NCBI GenBank assembly: GCA_937862885.1
Contig: CALMEE010000129.1
Coordinates: forward strand, 1-64,000
Direction: 5' to 3'
Length of the DNA stretch: 64,000 bases
DNA from: an uncultured Planctomycetaceae bacterium
GTDB taxonomy: Bacteria > Planctomycetota > Planctomycetia > Pirellulales > Pirellulaceae
Below the pieces are notes generated by a model. That model saw only the letters and a program-made list of their open reading frames with translations. It ran no database searches and had not been told where the DNA came from. Each line of letters opens with the position of its first letter. Position 1 is the first letter of the stretch. This document shows, piece by piece, positions 34,699 to 44,357 of this stretch. Made by a program: the position numbers and the translations under genes.

Positions 34699-36831
34699 AT
34701 GGCACGACAATACCCATTTTCCAGCTTCGCAAACATTTTGATCGTGCTCGTGTTCGCTTTGACCACAGGCTTCGCGACCTGTGCGCCGTTGATTGTTTCA
34801 GCCGCTTGTCCATCATTCTTGAAAATCCAATTCGACCAAGAGACGGAAGTTGGTGCATTTACCAATGATGGCAAAAGTAGTCCGACGGAAGCAACGTCCA
34901 AACAACGGAACCCAGTCGGTAAAACGGACAAACAAGCAACAATCGTTTCTCAGGTAGGCCCGCTGCAAGAGGTCGGCGAGGTTTTGAGTGAAATAATTGG
35001 ACTAACGTGGGCTAGGGGACATCTCGAGTGTCAACTCCCGGACTCATATTATGAAGCCGAAGAAGAGCTTGATGAGTTGCGAGATCGTTTTGGATATGCA
35101 GACGGTTCCGAGTACGGTCGGACTAGTTTTACGTTAGCATTCGGCGGCGAACAAGTTTTGGGATTCGTCAGCCTCAAAAATTTGCCCGACAATTCCGTTC
35201 GCAAATCTGTTTTTGTCAGGGAGTTGACCAAGCCATTCAGAAGTTTGGAACTCGTAATGTGGCAACCAGAACACTTCACCGTCACTTTGAGTGCCCCTGC
35301 GGAAGACTATATTTTGCGCTTCGGGCAGACAGCCAAAGCGGACTTTTTTGCGCAAGAGATCTACGGGACGGAAGTCGCAACCTTCAAGGCACCAGATTTT
35401 TCTGGGTTCAGCCAACAATACGTGGGATTCGCCGAACGCGCGATACATCCAACGCTGAAACTCCTGGGGATCGGCGATTTACTTTATCCATATCATAAAG
35501 ATGTGCGCGCCGAGGCACTCAATCAATTGTCGCGTATTGACGCAGAGGACTTTCGAGACTTGTCGGACTACTTCGACCGACTCAATGACGAACAATTCGA
35601 AGTGCGCGAACTTGCCTCTCAGCAATTAGCGGAAAACTGCGAACATCTCAAGCCATTGTTGGTTCGCGTAGTGTTTGATCAGCAATTCCCTGTCGAAATC
35701 GTCAGTCGCGTTCGCAAAGTACTATATGAAACCATTTCTGAACGAGAACAGGCAATCATTGAATTGATCCGAGATTCAGCAATCCTGAATAGTCCGCCCT
35801 ATTTGGCTTGGTTGCTTCAGACTGATTTATCCCAGACGCATGCGGCCGCCGTGATCGAACAACTGCATCGTTTGACGCAGCTATCCCCGATCCCCGATAG
35901 CCAAGAATGGAATGATTGGGTTTCAGGGTTAGTTGCGGCGCACACGTCGGATCAAACTGACGGAATTGAAGATATGCCTGGAGACGAAATCGATCTTCAA
36001 GTTCTTCAGGTAGCCGGCGAGCTATCATCACTGCGCGAACACTTGGGTTCGTTGATGAATTTCACGATTGCGGACGGCAACCTCTTGATCAATCGGACCT
36101 TGTGGTCAGACTATTTCCAGAACAAATCCGTCAAAGACATCATTGAAGAACTGCAATCGGAACTAGAGGCGCGAAGGATTCCTAAATCATGGTTGAATGC
36201 TGGAGGGCAGATGTCGGTACGAGAAACAAGTCATGTCACCATGATCTTTGAGAATATTCGGGAGGCGATCAAAGCAGAATCGGATGATTGGTTTGACCGC
36301 TTTGACCCCTTCAAGAGCCAAGACCGTACAATGGGCTTAGCGACGAAAACGTTTGCCGCACGTTTAAATCTTCCGTTGGGCCAAACCAGAAGACCCATCG
36401 GAGGTAGTAAAACCAGCACCACTCAAACGAATGCACATCCGACTCCGAAGGCCATCGATCCTATTCATCTCTTTATTGGAGAAAAAAAGGGACGTAATCG
36501 CGAGATCGCTGTAACAGAAATGGCAGACCAATTAATTATCGCTTTTGTATGCGAACCAAATGACGTAAGGATAACCCTGATCCAACGTCCAGGCCACGTA
36601 GTTTTGCACGAAATTCGAGGACTACGCGCAAAAGCTTTGCAAGCAAATGATTTTGTTGAGCTGTACAATGCTAACCGTGAGTATTTTGACCACGAATGGT
36701 TCCCTTTGATTCAACACATGGGAATTCACTTTTCAACCGATATCGTCCCAGAAGTTGCACTCGACAAATTGCACGATAACGAGGACGAGAATGACGATCA
36801 ACCACATGTTGAGAACACGGATGATCATTGA
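34699..36831 (+). CDS. large secreted protein of unknown function
   Basis: This 710-residue protein has a signal peptide (ILIVLVFALTTGFATCAPLIVSA). Residues about 90-250 are a mixed region with a possible beta domain; about 255-400 look like helical repeats of HEAT type (VRAEALNQLSRIDAEDFRDLSDYFDRL, FEVRELASQQLAENCEHL). The C-terminal part is polar, with an HEIRGLRAKALQANDFVELYNANREYF helix and an acidic/Asn-rich tail (DNEDENDDQP). Similar large secreted proteins occur in Pirellulales as far as I recall, without known function. ATG at 34699 is the natural start although no strong ribosome-binding site is visible. It is transcribed towards the kinase-RDD gene, which faces it. Confidence 0.6.
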   Translation: MARQYPFSSFANILIVLVFALTTGFATCAPLIVSAACPSFLKIQFDQETEVGAFTNDGKSSPTEATSKQRNPVGKTDKQATIVSQVGPLQEVGEVLSEIIGLTWARGHLECQLPDSYYEAEEELDELRDRFGYADGSEYGRTSFTLAFGGEQVLGFVSLKNLPDNSVRKSVFVRELTKPFRSLELVMWQPEHFTVTLSAPAEDYILRFGQTAKADFFAQEIYGTEVATFKAPDFSGFSQQYVGFAERAIHPTLKLLGIGDLLYPYHKDVRAEALNQLSRIDAEDFRDLSDYFDRLNDEQFEVRELASQQLAENCEHLKPLLVRVVFDQQFPVEIVSRVRKVLYETISEREQAIIELIRDSAILNSPPYLAWLLQTDLSQTHAAAVIEQLHRLTQLSPIPDSQEWNDWVSGLVAAHTSDQTDGIEDMPGDEIDLQVLQVAGELSSLREHLGSLMNFTIADGNLLINRTLWSDYFQNKSVKDIIEELQSELEARRIPKSWLNAGGQMSVRETSHVTMIFENIREAIKAESDDWFDRFDPFKSQDRTMGLATKTFAARLNLPLGQTRRPIGGSKTSTTQTNAHPTPKAIDPIHLFIGEKKGRNREIAVTEMADQLIIAFVCEPNDVRITLIQRPGHVVLHEIRGLRAKALQANDFVELYNANREYFDHEWFPLIQHMGIHFSTDIVPEVALDKLHDNEDENDDQPHVENTDDH

Positions 36832-36981
36832 ACGATGCGTAGGAGCCGCTATGAAATTGACTGGGAGAACGGCTTAGTTAGGGTGAGAATGCATCGCTGG
36901 GCTCATTCCTTGGACGATATTTCTGGATACGTCGAGTAAATGCGATCTGCGCACCAAAGTGTTACGTCAACTTGACGTTGC

Positions 36982-38505
36982 TCATCGGTGTGTGTCTAAC
37001 ACAACGCGTGTTTTGAACAGGAGATCATGCAAAGTCATCTTGTCTCGATTCAGGGCCGCCACCACGCCGCTAATCAAGACGAACAAAATAACTAAGCCTT
37101 GCGATACAAAATGAAATTGAAATTCGGACGGCGAATAGGCAATCAACGCTGAGGCCCAAAGCGGAAGCAGGCGTACAATTTCACGGAACAACAACCTGGT
37201 TGACGACGGTTGTAGGCCTTGCTGGTTAACAACGCGTATGCTCATCAAGTGTCGGCCGATTGACTGCCCCCACGCCACTAGAACTAAGAAGTGAATGGTG
37301 AGAGGAAGTATTGAAAATCCAGTCATGGCAATACCGCTCATTGCCAATGGACCATCAGAGACGTGCATGACTCTGGAGACAATTGATGCAAATGCGATCA
37401 TCGCGAGGTTAATAAATACAAAATCAAATATCCAAGCGATGGCTCGCGGAAATGCCCGCGCAGGTGGCGTTTCGCTCGGCATGACTTCCGAGATCGCGGC
37501 AAGCAATCTATCGTAATCCGTAAAACGTTTGTTGGGGTCCTTATTGAGCAACCGCGTCAGCAATTTTATCCAATTCTTTGGAATCGAGTCCGATTGCGTC
37601 AAAGGGAACTCGATGACGGCACTCTCATGAGTGGCCCGCCAAGCCGTCAAGCTAGCGCCACGCAACTGAACCGGCAGTTTGCCAAAGGTCATTTCATACA
37701 ATGTCACCCCCAAAGCATACATGTCGGATTGCATCGAGGGCCTATCTCCGTTCAACAATTCCGGCGCAAGATAATTGGGGGTCCCGCCGATTTCCTGATC
37801 ATCTGCATCGCTATCTACGATGCGACTCATTCCAAAGTCAGACAGCTTGGCTCGACCCTGCTCGTTGAGCAAAATGTTCGTCGGCTTAATGTCTCCATGC
37901 ACAATTCCCATGAGATAAGACTCGCGCAGTGCCAAGACAAGATCGCGAGCGATCGCGGTCATAAAATGGTAGGGTACTTGTTCGGCCTGCAATCTGGTCG
38001 CGAGCGAATCGTAGCCGACGAGTTCCATTGCCAAGAAGTCGACGTCCTCATCTTGGCCGACAAAGTAGATGGTAACGACGTTCTCGTGATTTACTCTTGC
38101 TTGGGCAATCGCCTCTTGCAATAGACGGCGATTCGCCCGTGCCTTGCGCTGTGTGTTTTGCTGAGGAAGCACTTTTACGGCAACATAACGCTGCAAAGAA
38201 AGGTCAAGCGCTCGAAATACTTGCCCCATACCGCCTGAACCAAGACGTTCAAGTATCTTGAAGTGCCCCAAAGTTTTGCCGCGCCAGGCATGATCCGATT
38301 CGACGTTGCTCTCGCGATTTAAGGCATTCGCAGATTGGTCCGAATCCAACGTAATGGTTACAGACAAGTCAAAAGCCGCACTCTGGGCAATAGGTTTAAG
38401 GCAAACGGGGCAATGCGTCGGCGAAAAATGCAGATTGACATCGGTGCCGCAACTACAACGATAGAGGTGAACCGCGGTATCAGTATTCGCGTGTCTTTCA
38501 ATCAT
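36982..38505 (-). CDS. Ser/Thr protein kinase with RDD membrane domain
   Basis: This 507-residue protein has a zinc-ribbon-like N-terminus (CSCG and CPVC near residues 18-35), a Hanks-type kinase domain (about 80-345) and a C-terminal RDD domain with three to four membrane helices (about 350-500). The kinase has GSGGMGQVF (P-loop), VAVKVLPQ (Lys), HGDIKPTNILL (catalytic loop), SDFGMSR and APELLNGD. The catalytic loop reads HGD rather than HRD: Asp is kept but Arg is lost, a variant of the non-RD type. It is probably a membrane signalling kinase. Its neighbours give no clue to the target. Confidence 0.9.
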   Translation of the reverse strand: MIERHANTDTAVHLYRCSCGTDVNLHFSPTHCPVCLKPIAQSAAFDLSVTITLDSDQSANALNRESNVESDHAWRGKTLGHFKILERLGSGGMGQVFRALDLSLQRYVAVKVLPQQNTQRKARANRRLLQEAIAQARVNHENVVTIYFVGQDEDVDFLAMELVGYDSLATRLQAEQVPYHFMTAIARDLVLALRESYLMGIVHGDIKPTNILLNEQGRAKLSDFGMSRIVDSDADDQEIGGTPNYLAPELLNGDRPSMQSDMYALGVTLYEMTFGKLPVQLRGASLTAWRATHESAVIEFPLTQSDSIPKNWIKLLTRLLNKDPNKRFTDYDRLLAAISEVMPSETPPARAFPRAIAWIFDFVFINLAMIAFASIVSRVMHVSDGPLAMSGIAMTGFSILPLTIHFLVLVAWGQSIGRHLMSIRVVNQQGLQPSSTRLLFREIVRLLPLWASALIAYSPSEFQFHFVSQGLVILFVLISGVVAALNRDKMTLHDLLFKTRVVLDTHR

Positions 38506-39159
38506 AGCTTCAAATTATGCTTCCAACTGTTGCAATCATCGCGTTCGCGAGATCTTCGGCAACCCTAAAGACGACAAGCAAGTCGTCGACTCGCCATCCT
38601 CAGATACGTTGTCTGACGATTTTTGTTCACACTATCGTCCCTTGAGAATTCTCGTTTTTCTTTTCTGTCACAAAAGAACATGTGCGTTGATGCAGCCTGA
38701 ACTTATCGGCCGCCAAGTGCGAACACCCTGCGTATGAAGAACCTAAGCCGAAATCCCCATTACTGCCAGCACAATCCTTGGTCTGGAAATTGCTCTATGT
38801 TTGTTTGTCAACCAAATGCTTCAACGCAGCACATTCAACGACCACGGGTAACGGCCAAGCGGGGCAATCTGTGGTCGCGATCAATTCATTTAACATTCAA
38901 TTCAGTAGGAAAACACGGCCCACAATCGGAGTTCATTTTCCCTATTTACTCTTTAAGCACAGCAAAAACACGCCATAATCAATCTGGAACCCCCGTTACT
39001 GTAGGATTGGCAAGAAGCCAATTGACTAGATCTTTTGACCATGCAAGGATTCTCGGCACTATGCGTTGAATTTACGAATCGCCGATTTCTGCCAAATACT
39101 CGAACGGCGCCAAAACTCATTTTCGTCATCCATTGTAACATATTGGAAGCAAATTTAGC
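38506..39159. other. intergenic region between divergent genes
   Basis: About 650 bases between the kinase-RDD gene and the YhdH-like gene. Open frames here are shorter than 112 codons and motif-free. Control regions of both genes must lie within, but I see no clear boxes. Confidence 0.35.
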
Positions 39160-40188
39160 ATGAAGGAATTTCAAATTACCAATCCGTATCGAGGCGTACA
39201 AGTCAGTAAATCAGCAATATCCGGTACAGCTTCAATCAAATTGGAGAAACTAGAGAACGAGCCACTTCAAGACGGCGAAGTCAGAATCAAGGTCAACTAT
39301 TCTTCGATCAATTACAAGGACGCATTGGCAGCGAACGGGAATCCTGGAGTGATGTTGACCTCTCCATTGGTGCCCGGTATTGATGCCGTTGGTGTAATCG
39401 TCGAATCGACCGTCCCGACGCATGCTGTGGGCTGCAAAGTCATTCTTGGACACGAAGACTTTGGCACCAGGCGAGATGGCGGGTGGCAAGAGTATGTCCG
39501 CGCGTCAGCTAATTGGTTAGTGAACTTGCCAAGTTCGTTAAGCCCGTTTCGTTGCATGGCGATGGGTACCGCTGGTTTCACGGCCGCTCAATCGCTGGAG
39601 TCACTCTTGTTTCACGAGACCAAGCCGGAGCGTGGTCCAATTGCCGTATCTGGTGCAACAGGGGGGGTAGGGAGCTTTTCCATCATGTTGTTGCACCACC
39701 TAGGATACGAGGTGATCGCAATCAGTTCAAAACCCGATCAAGTCGAAAAACTGAAGGCCCTGGGAGCAGCTCAAGTTCTATTGCGTCAAGAATTCGAAGA
39801 CACTTCCGGGCGCCCGTTATTGTCAGGACGGTTTGCCGGAGCCATTGACGCCGTCGGGGGAAACACTTTGGCCACCATTATCAAGTCAACTAAACGGGGA
39901 GGTGTAATAACGGCATGCGGAAACGCCGGGGGGGCCGATCTGCATACGAACGTTTATCCGTTCATCCTCAGAGGAGTTTCGCTGGTTGGAATCGATTCAG
40001 CCGGTGTCGATGTGACGAATCGTCAACGGATTTGGAATCGTTTGGCTACCGAGTGGAATCTGCCCCAAGTTGAGTCCTTGGTAACGACAATCGACTTACA
40101 ACAGACCCCGACTGCCGCACAAGAACTCTTGGCCGGTCGTATGTCAGGTAGATACGTTGTCAAAGTCTGCGGTCACGAAGTTGACTAG
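39160..40188 (+). CDS. YhdH/AcuI-type quinone oxidoreductase (acrylyl-CoA reductase family)
   Basis: This 342-residue zinc-free medium-chain dehydrogenase matches the YhdH/YhfP family: YSSINYKDALAANGNPGVM, LVPGIDAVGVI, GGWQEYVRASANWLV, then the nucleotide site VSGATGGVGSFSIMLLHHLGYEVIAIS and DAVGGNTLATIIKSTKRGGVITACGNAGG. Members reduce acrylyl-CoA (AcuI) or quinone-like enones with NADPH; the true substrate here is unknown. It is followed by the UvrA-like gene about 70 bases downstream, which suggests but does not prove co-transcription. Confidence 0.9.
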   Translation: MKEFQITNPYRGVQVSKSAISGTASIKLEKLENEPLQDGEVRIKVNYSSINYKDALAANGNPGVMLTSPLVPGIDAVGVIVESTVPTHAVGCKVILGHEDFGTRRDGGWQEYVRASANWLVNLPSSLSPFRCMAMGTAGFTAAQSLESLLFHETKPERGPIAVSGATGGVGSFSIMLLHHLGYEVIAISSKPDQVEKLKALGAAQVLLRQEFEDTSGRPLLSGRFAGAIDAVGGNTLATIIKSTKRGGVITACGNAGGADLHTNVYPFILRGVSLVGIDSAGVDVTNRQRIWNRLATEWNLPQVESLVTTIDLQQTPTAAQELLAGRMSGRYVVKVCGHEVD

Positions 40189-40255
40189 CGTATTGATTAT
40201 AGATGTCCGACGGCGCCACGGGCGTTGACGGCCAGAAAAGGAAATAGGCTCTTTC

Positions 40256-42874
40256 TTGCCCAAACAACTTGAAAATTACGTTGGTCCCGGCGATCACCCT
40301 AATTCCGATCGCAACGGAGGCAATGTCATTCGCTTAAAAGGCGTTCGTGTGCATAATCTCAAGTCGATTGATTTGGAGATTCCGCATGGACAATGGCTAA
40401 CGCTGTGCGGCCGAAGTGGCTGCGGCAAAACAAGCTTGGCCTTTGACACATTATTTGCCGAAGGCCAACGCCGTTATGCACAAAGTTTTTCTCCCTACCT
40501 GCGCCAATTTCTCAATCTTTCTGGCAAGCCGGATTCCGATCTGATTGAGGGAATATTACCGGCAGTCGGATTGCGCGGAGGAGAAATCCGCATTCATGAA
40601 CAGATGACTGTCGGCACCATTACTGAATCTTCTGACTATCTGCGCGTTGTATTTACGCTGATCGCTGATGCTGAATGTCCTGACTGTTTGATTACCGTGA
40701 GCCGCTGGAGTAATGAAAAGGTTGCTGAATTTTTGGCTGAACAGTCCGCGGGATCTCGCGTTCAATTGGGCTTCGAAGTTCGCACAGACGAACACCTCGG
40801 TCAATCACTTGCAGATCTAGCATCAACCTATCAAGCTGCCGGGTTTGTTCGGGGTATCTACGGCGGAAAGACGATGCAGCTGTCGGAACTCCAGCGAGCC
40901 GAATCCGTGCCATCAATCAAGAGCTTTACCGTAATTGTCGATCGTTTAGTAACCGGGAAATCGACGGATTCGCGTTTGCTTGAATCGCTGGATACCTGTT
41001 TCCGCGCTGGTTCTGGGAAAATTGTGTTGTTTCTGGAAACCCCAAGTGCATTCGGTCAATCAGAAATCATTGACGGCGCTTCGTACTCGAGATTGGTGCT
41101 TAGTCATGAGCGAGTCTGTAGCATTTGTTGTCGAACGCTTGTCACTTTGACTCCTGATCATCTCGATTTCAGGCACGCGTTGGGGCAATGCGCGATGTGC
41201 CGAGGATCGGGAATTGCGCCAAAGGGTACTGCGGACGATGATGTTTCAACTCTATGCAATGAATGTTGCGGCACACGATTGAATTCCGACGCGAGTTCTT
41301 TTCGCGTAGCCGGGCTGAACTACGCTGCATGTTGTCAGCTGACTATTGCAGAATTGTTGGCGTGGATGGATCAACTCCGACAATCAGCACATACTCCGTA
41401 TGTCGTCGATCTATTTGATCGTTTGCAATACAGACTTGACGTCGCTTGCCATCTTGGCTTGGACTATCTTACCTTGAGTCGCTCTGCCGAAACACTCAGC
41501 CATGGGGAAATGCGTCGCCTATCGTTGGTTTCGATATTGGGGACTAACCTCGTTAACTTGCTTTACGTTCTGGATGAACCATCCATTGGCTTGCATCCTT
41601 GCGACGTCAATCGCTTGTTAGAAGTGATACAGCGGTTAAAGCGGCGCGGGAATACGCTTATTCTTGTCGAACATGAACCTGACTTGGTGATGGCAAGCGA
41701 CCGCGTGGTCGAAATCGGTCCAGGCCAGGGTGCCGAGAGCGGTCACATCATTTTTGATGGTCCGCCGATTAGCATGCTTGATGCTGAACATTCGCTGACC
41801 GGACGATATTTGAGCGGGAAAGCAGCTTGGTATGGCGGCACCGAGGTCGATGTGCGCACGCGAACTGCGCAGGGACATATTCAAGTTCGCCACGCTTCCC
41901 GCAACAATTTGCAATCGATTAATCTCGACATACCGCTCGGGCTGTTGTGCGCCGTCACCGGTGTAAGCGGGGCGGGCAAGAGTTCACTGGTGCGCGATAC
42001 CGTCTACATGAGCCTCGCGTCTGGCGTCGGCGGTGCTGAAGCGAACTCAAGGTCAGGAGGCGTCAACATTGTGGGGAATCAAATTAAACAGGTCATCATG
42101 GTTGACCAGTCCTTACCTGCCAAAAACTCTCGAGGAAACTTGGCGACGTACACGGACGCATTCAGCGATATTCGCGCGTTATTTTGCCAAACGCCCGATG
42201 CAAAAGTCGCCAACCTGCGGGCCAGCCATTTCAGCTTCAATGTGGATGGCGGGCGTTGCGAACACTGCAAAGGTGTCGGTTATTTGACGGTTGATATGCA
42301 GTTTCTGCCTGAAATCAAGGTGCATTGCGAACATTGCATGGGCAGTCGATTTAAATCCGAAATCTTGCGTGTCAAGTATCGACAACATTCCATTGCCGAA
42401 GTGTTGGACATGACTGCGCGAGAGGCATTTGCTTTCTTCCGGGGACAGCCAAAGATACAGGCGAAGCTCAAGTTCCTCAGCGATGTCGGCCTGGATTATC
42501 TCACCCTTGGGAGAACGTTATCAACGCTTTCGACAGGTGAGCGGCAACGGTTGAAGCTCTCAAATTTTCTAAGCGGGACGGCACGCGGCAAATGTCTGGT
42601 GATCATGGACGAACCCACCATTGGACTGCACATGGCGGATGTCACTAAGCTCCTCGACTGCTTTTCAGCATTGCTGGCCATTGGGCACTCACTTTTGGTA
42701 ATCGATCATAACTTGCAGCTGCTGCAACATGCAGATTATTTGATTGATCTAGGACCTGGCGCGGGACCAAAAGGTGGGCAAGTCGTCGCGATTGGCACTC
42801 CGGCCCAAGTAATGTCTCATGCCGATTCGATTACGGGAGAAATTCTACGAAAGTTTTTGCAACATGTAAAATGA
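40256..42874 (+). CDS. UvrA-like ABC ATPase (paralogue)
   Basis: This 872-residue protein has the UvrA architecture with two ABC units: Walker A CGRSGCGKTS near 57 and TGVSGAGKSS near 572, signatures LSHGEMRR near 415 and LSTGERQR near 760, and Walker B in YVLDEPSIGLH and VIMDEPTIGLH. Zinc modules include CEHCKGVGYL...CEHCMGSRF (about 668-700). UvrA finds bulky DNA damage. The protein is shorter than canonical UvrA (about 940) and diverges (EGILPAVGLRGGEIR for the usual EGLSPAI box; first signature LSHGE), so it is probably a UvrA2/UvrA3-like paralogue linked to drug or DNA-damage tolerance rather than the housekeeping gene. TTG start at 40256 has AGG seven bases before it. No uvrB is near. 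Confidence 0.85.
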   Translation: MPKQLENYVGPGDHPNSDRNGGNVIRLKGVRVHNLKSIDLEIPHGQWLTLCGRSGCGKTSLAFDTLFAEGQRRYAQSFSPYLRQFLNLSGKPDSDLIEGILPAVGLRGGEIRIHEQMTVGTITESSDYLRVVFTLIADAECPDCLITVSRWSNEKVAEFLAEQSAGSRVQLGFEVRTDEHLGQSLADLASTYQAAGFVRGIYGGKTMQLSELQRAESVPSIKSFTVIVDRLVTGKSTDSRLLESLDTCFRAGSGKIVLFLETPSAFGQSEIIDGASYSRLVLSHERVCSICCRTLVTLTPDHLDFRHALGQCAMCRGSGIAPKGTADDDVSTLCNECCGTRLNSDASSFRVAGLNYAACCQLTIAELLAWMDQLRQSAHTPYVVDLFDRLQYRLDVACHLGLDYLTLSRSAETLSHGEMRRLSLVSILGTNLVNLLYVLDEPSIGLHPCDVNRLLEVIQRLKRRGNTLILVEHEPDLVMASDRVVEIGPGQGAESGHIIFDGPPISMLDAEHSLTGRYLSGKAAWYGGTEVDVRTRTAQGHIQVRHASRNNLQSINLDIPLGLLCAVTGVSGAGKSSLVRDTVYMSLASGVGGAEANSRSGGVNIVGNQIKQVIMVDQSLPAKNSRGNLATYTDAFSDIRALFCQTPDAKVANLRASHFSFNVDGGRCEHCKGVGYLTVDMQFLPEIKVHCEHCMGSRFKSEILRVKYRQHSIAEVLDMTAREAFAFFRGQPKIQAKLKFLSDVGLDYLTLGRTLSTLSTGERQRLKLSNFLSGTARGKCLVIMDEPTIGLHMADVTKLLDCFSALLAIGHSLLVIDHNLQLLQHADYLIDLGPGAGPKGGQVVAIGTPAQVMSHADSITGEILRKFLQHVK

Positions 42875-42915
42875 TTTCTGCCTGCGCAAAATTAGGGAAT
42901 CGCACATCGTCGCGT

Positions 42916-43956
42916 TCAAAAACCCAAGTCTCGAATGATCTCATTGCGCGGGTCTAAAATTACAGCCTTGAATAACAGAATGATGGCGATACAAATGATG
43001 AAACCCACGATTGCAAAACAAAGAAAGAACAACATCTTCGCCAAAATCAAGAAGCCGGTGTTCACACGATCCAAGTACTCGTCAGCGGTCCTTTGCATCG
43101 TTTCGGGAATTTCACCCGTCAATTCACCGTTTTCAACATACATCAGGAACTCAGAAGAAAATCGGCTTGTTTCAGTGAGCGCTGCAGTCAGATCGTTACC
43201 TTCTTCCAGACTGCGATGCACTTCATCTTCTAACTCACTGTAGAAAAAATTGCCGGTTGCGCGCAGAGCCTGGCGAATACCCCACTTGATGTTGATGCCA
43301 GACTCAACGACGGCCGCAAGCGCCCACGCGAATCGGGAATAGGCCAGATTCTCAATGATGCTCCCTAACAGAGGCAGTTTTCTGGCGATTTTCATTGGCA
43401 GCAGACCAAACCATCCCTGGCTCGTGCCAACCACAAGCACTACGATACTCCCAAAAAAAGCAAACACGACGAACACAAACAGTGCGAAATACTGTGTGGT
43501 GGACCAGCCAAAACCTAACCAGTCGATTGGTTTTGCCCCCGACCATTGCGTGACGAAATGCATGATCCATATCAACGCCCCAATCACAAACACGCTGCCC
43601 ACTAACTCAAACAGTGACCAAGAAATACTCGCGAGCACGGTACGTCGGAAATGCAACATCTTTTGGTAGTGTTCGTGGAGTAGCAAGAACGCTTGGTCGA
43701 GTCGCCCCCCTTGTTCACCTGCTGAAACGATGGCAATCGCAAGTTGCGGGAAATAATCTCCGCGGTTTTCCATAGCCTTAGCAAGGGATACTCCCGCATC
43801 AATCTCTTCGGCAATCTGCCGCGCAACCTCTTGGTTCCGAATTGATCCGAATCTCGCTTCGCGAGTCCAGATCGAGCGTATGTCAATTCCTGCCCGATAG
43901 CCAGTGCCGACGCGTTGAGCTAAATCAGACATCGTCTTCAGAGCAATTTTTGACAT
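42916..43956 (-). CDS. orphan type II secretion F-like (GspF/PilC) membrane protein
   Basis: This 346-residue inner-membrane protein has the two F-domain repeats: DLAQRVGTGYRAGIDIRSIWTREAR with AIVSAGEQGGRLDQAF, and RFAWALAAVVESGINIKWGIRQAL with FLMYVENGELTGEIPETMQR. Membrane segments follow each repeat (about 107-130, 150-185, 315-340). GspF/PilC proteins anchor the assembly platform of type II secretion or type IV pili. The secretion ATPase, pilin and secretin genes that normally sit beside it are missing in this window. It may serve a distant machinery or a reduced one. The ATG at 43956 fits the family start. Confidence 0.88.
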   Translation of the reverse strand: MSKIALKTMSDLAQRVGTGYRAGIDIRSIWTREARFGSIRNQEVARQIAEEIDAGVSLAKAMENRGDYFPQLAIAIVSAGEQGGRLDQAFLLLHEHYQKMLHFRRTVLASISWSLFELVGSVFVIGALIWIMHFVTQWSGAKPIDWLGFGWSTTQYFALFVFVVFAFFGSIVVLVVGTSQGWFGLLPMKIARKLPLLGSIIENLAYSRFAWALAAVVESGINIKWGIRQALRATGNFFYSELEDEVHRSLEEGNDLTAALTETSRFSSEFLMYVENGELTGEIPETMQRTADEYLDRVNTGFLILAKMLFFLCFAIVGFIICIAIILLFKAVILDPRNEIIRDLGF

Positions 43957-44357
43957 TTCGGTTCTTCGATTGGAATATTTTTTTCAGTTGGGCCGCAAAA
44001 AATGGAAATGGAATCACCAACTCCCCGTTGCACCACCAACGTGTCAATTAAATTTGCCGCGATCACGTCGCCATTAGCATTTCGGTGTACCGTTGAAGAA
44101 ATTCAAAACCAACCCCGAAATAAGCGGTGCAAATCCGGTTTTTTCCGAAAAATCGCTATTCATTCGGATCTTGCTGGACATTTTCTTCACCGCCTCGCAT
44201 GGTTACTTGTGAGAATCATTTAACCAGACTATTCTAAACGTGAGGCAATCTCATTCCGCAACCACCACTTCGAATGGAATTCGAGTTCGCTAACTTGATC
44301 AAGCAGAATTGTTAAGTATCTAGGATCGTTATTTTAGAAAGTTGAGTAAGGGTGACA
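43957..44357. other. intergenic region upstream of the DPFG-repeat gene
   Basis: About 400 bases between divergent genes. No gene, repeat or terminator stands out; AAGGG at 44348-44352 is the ribosome-binding site of the next gene. Confidence 0.35.
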
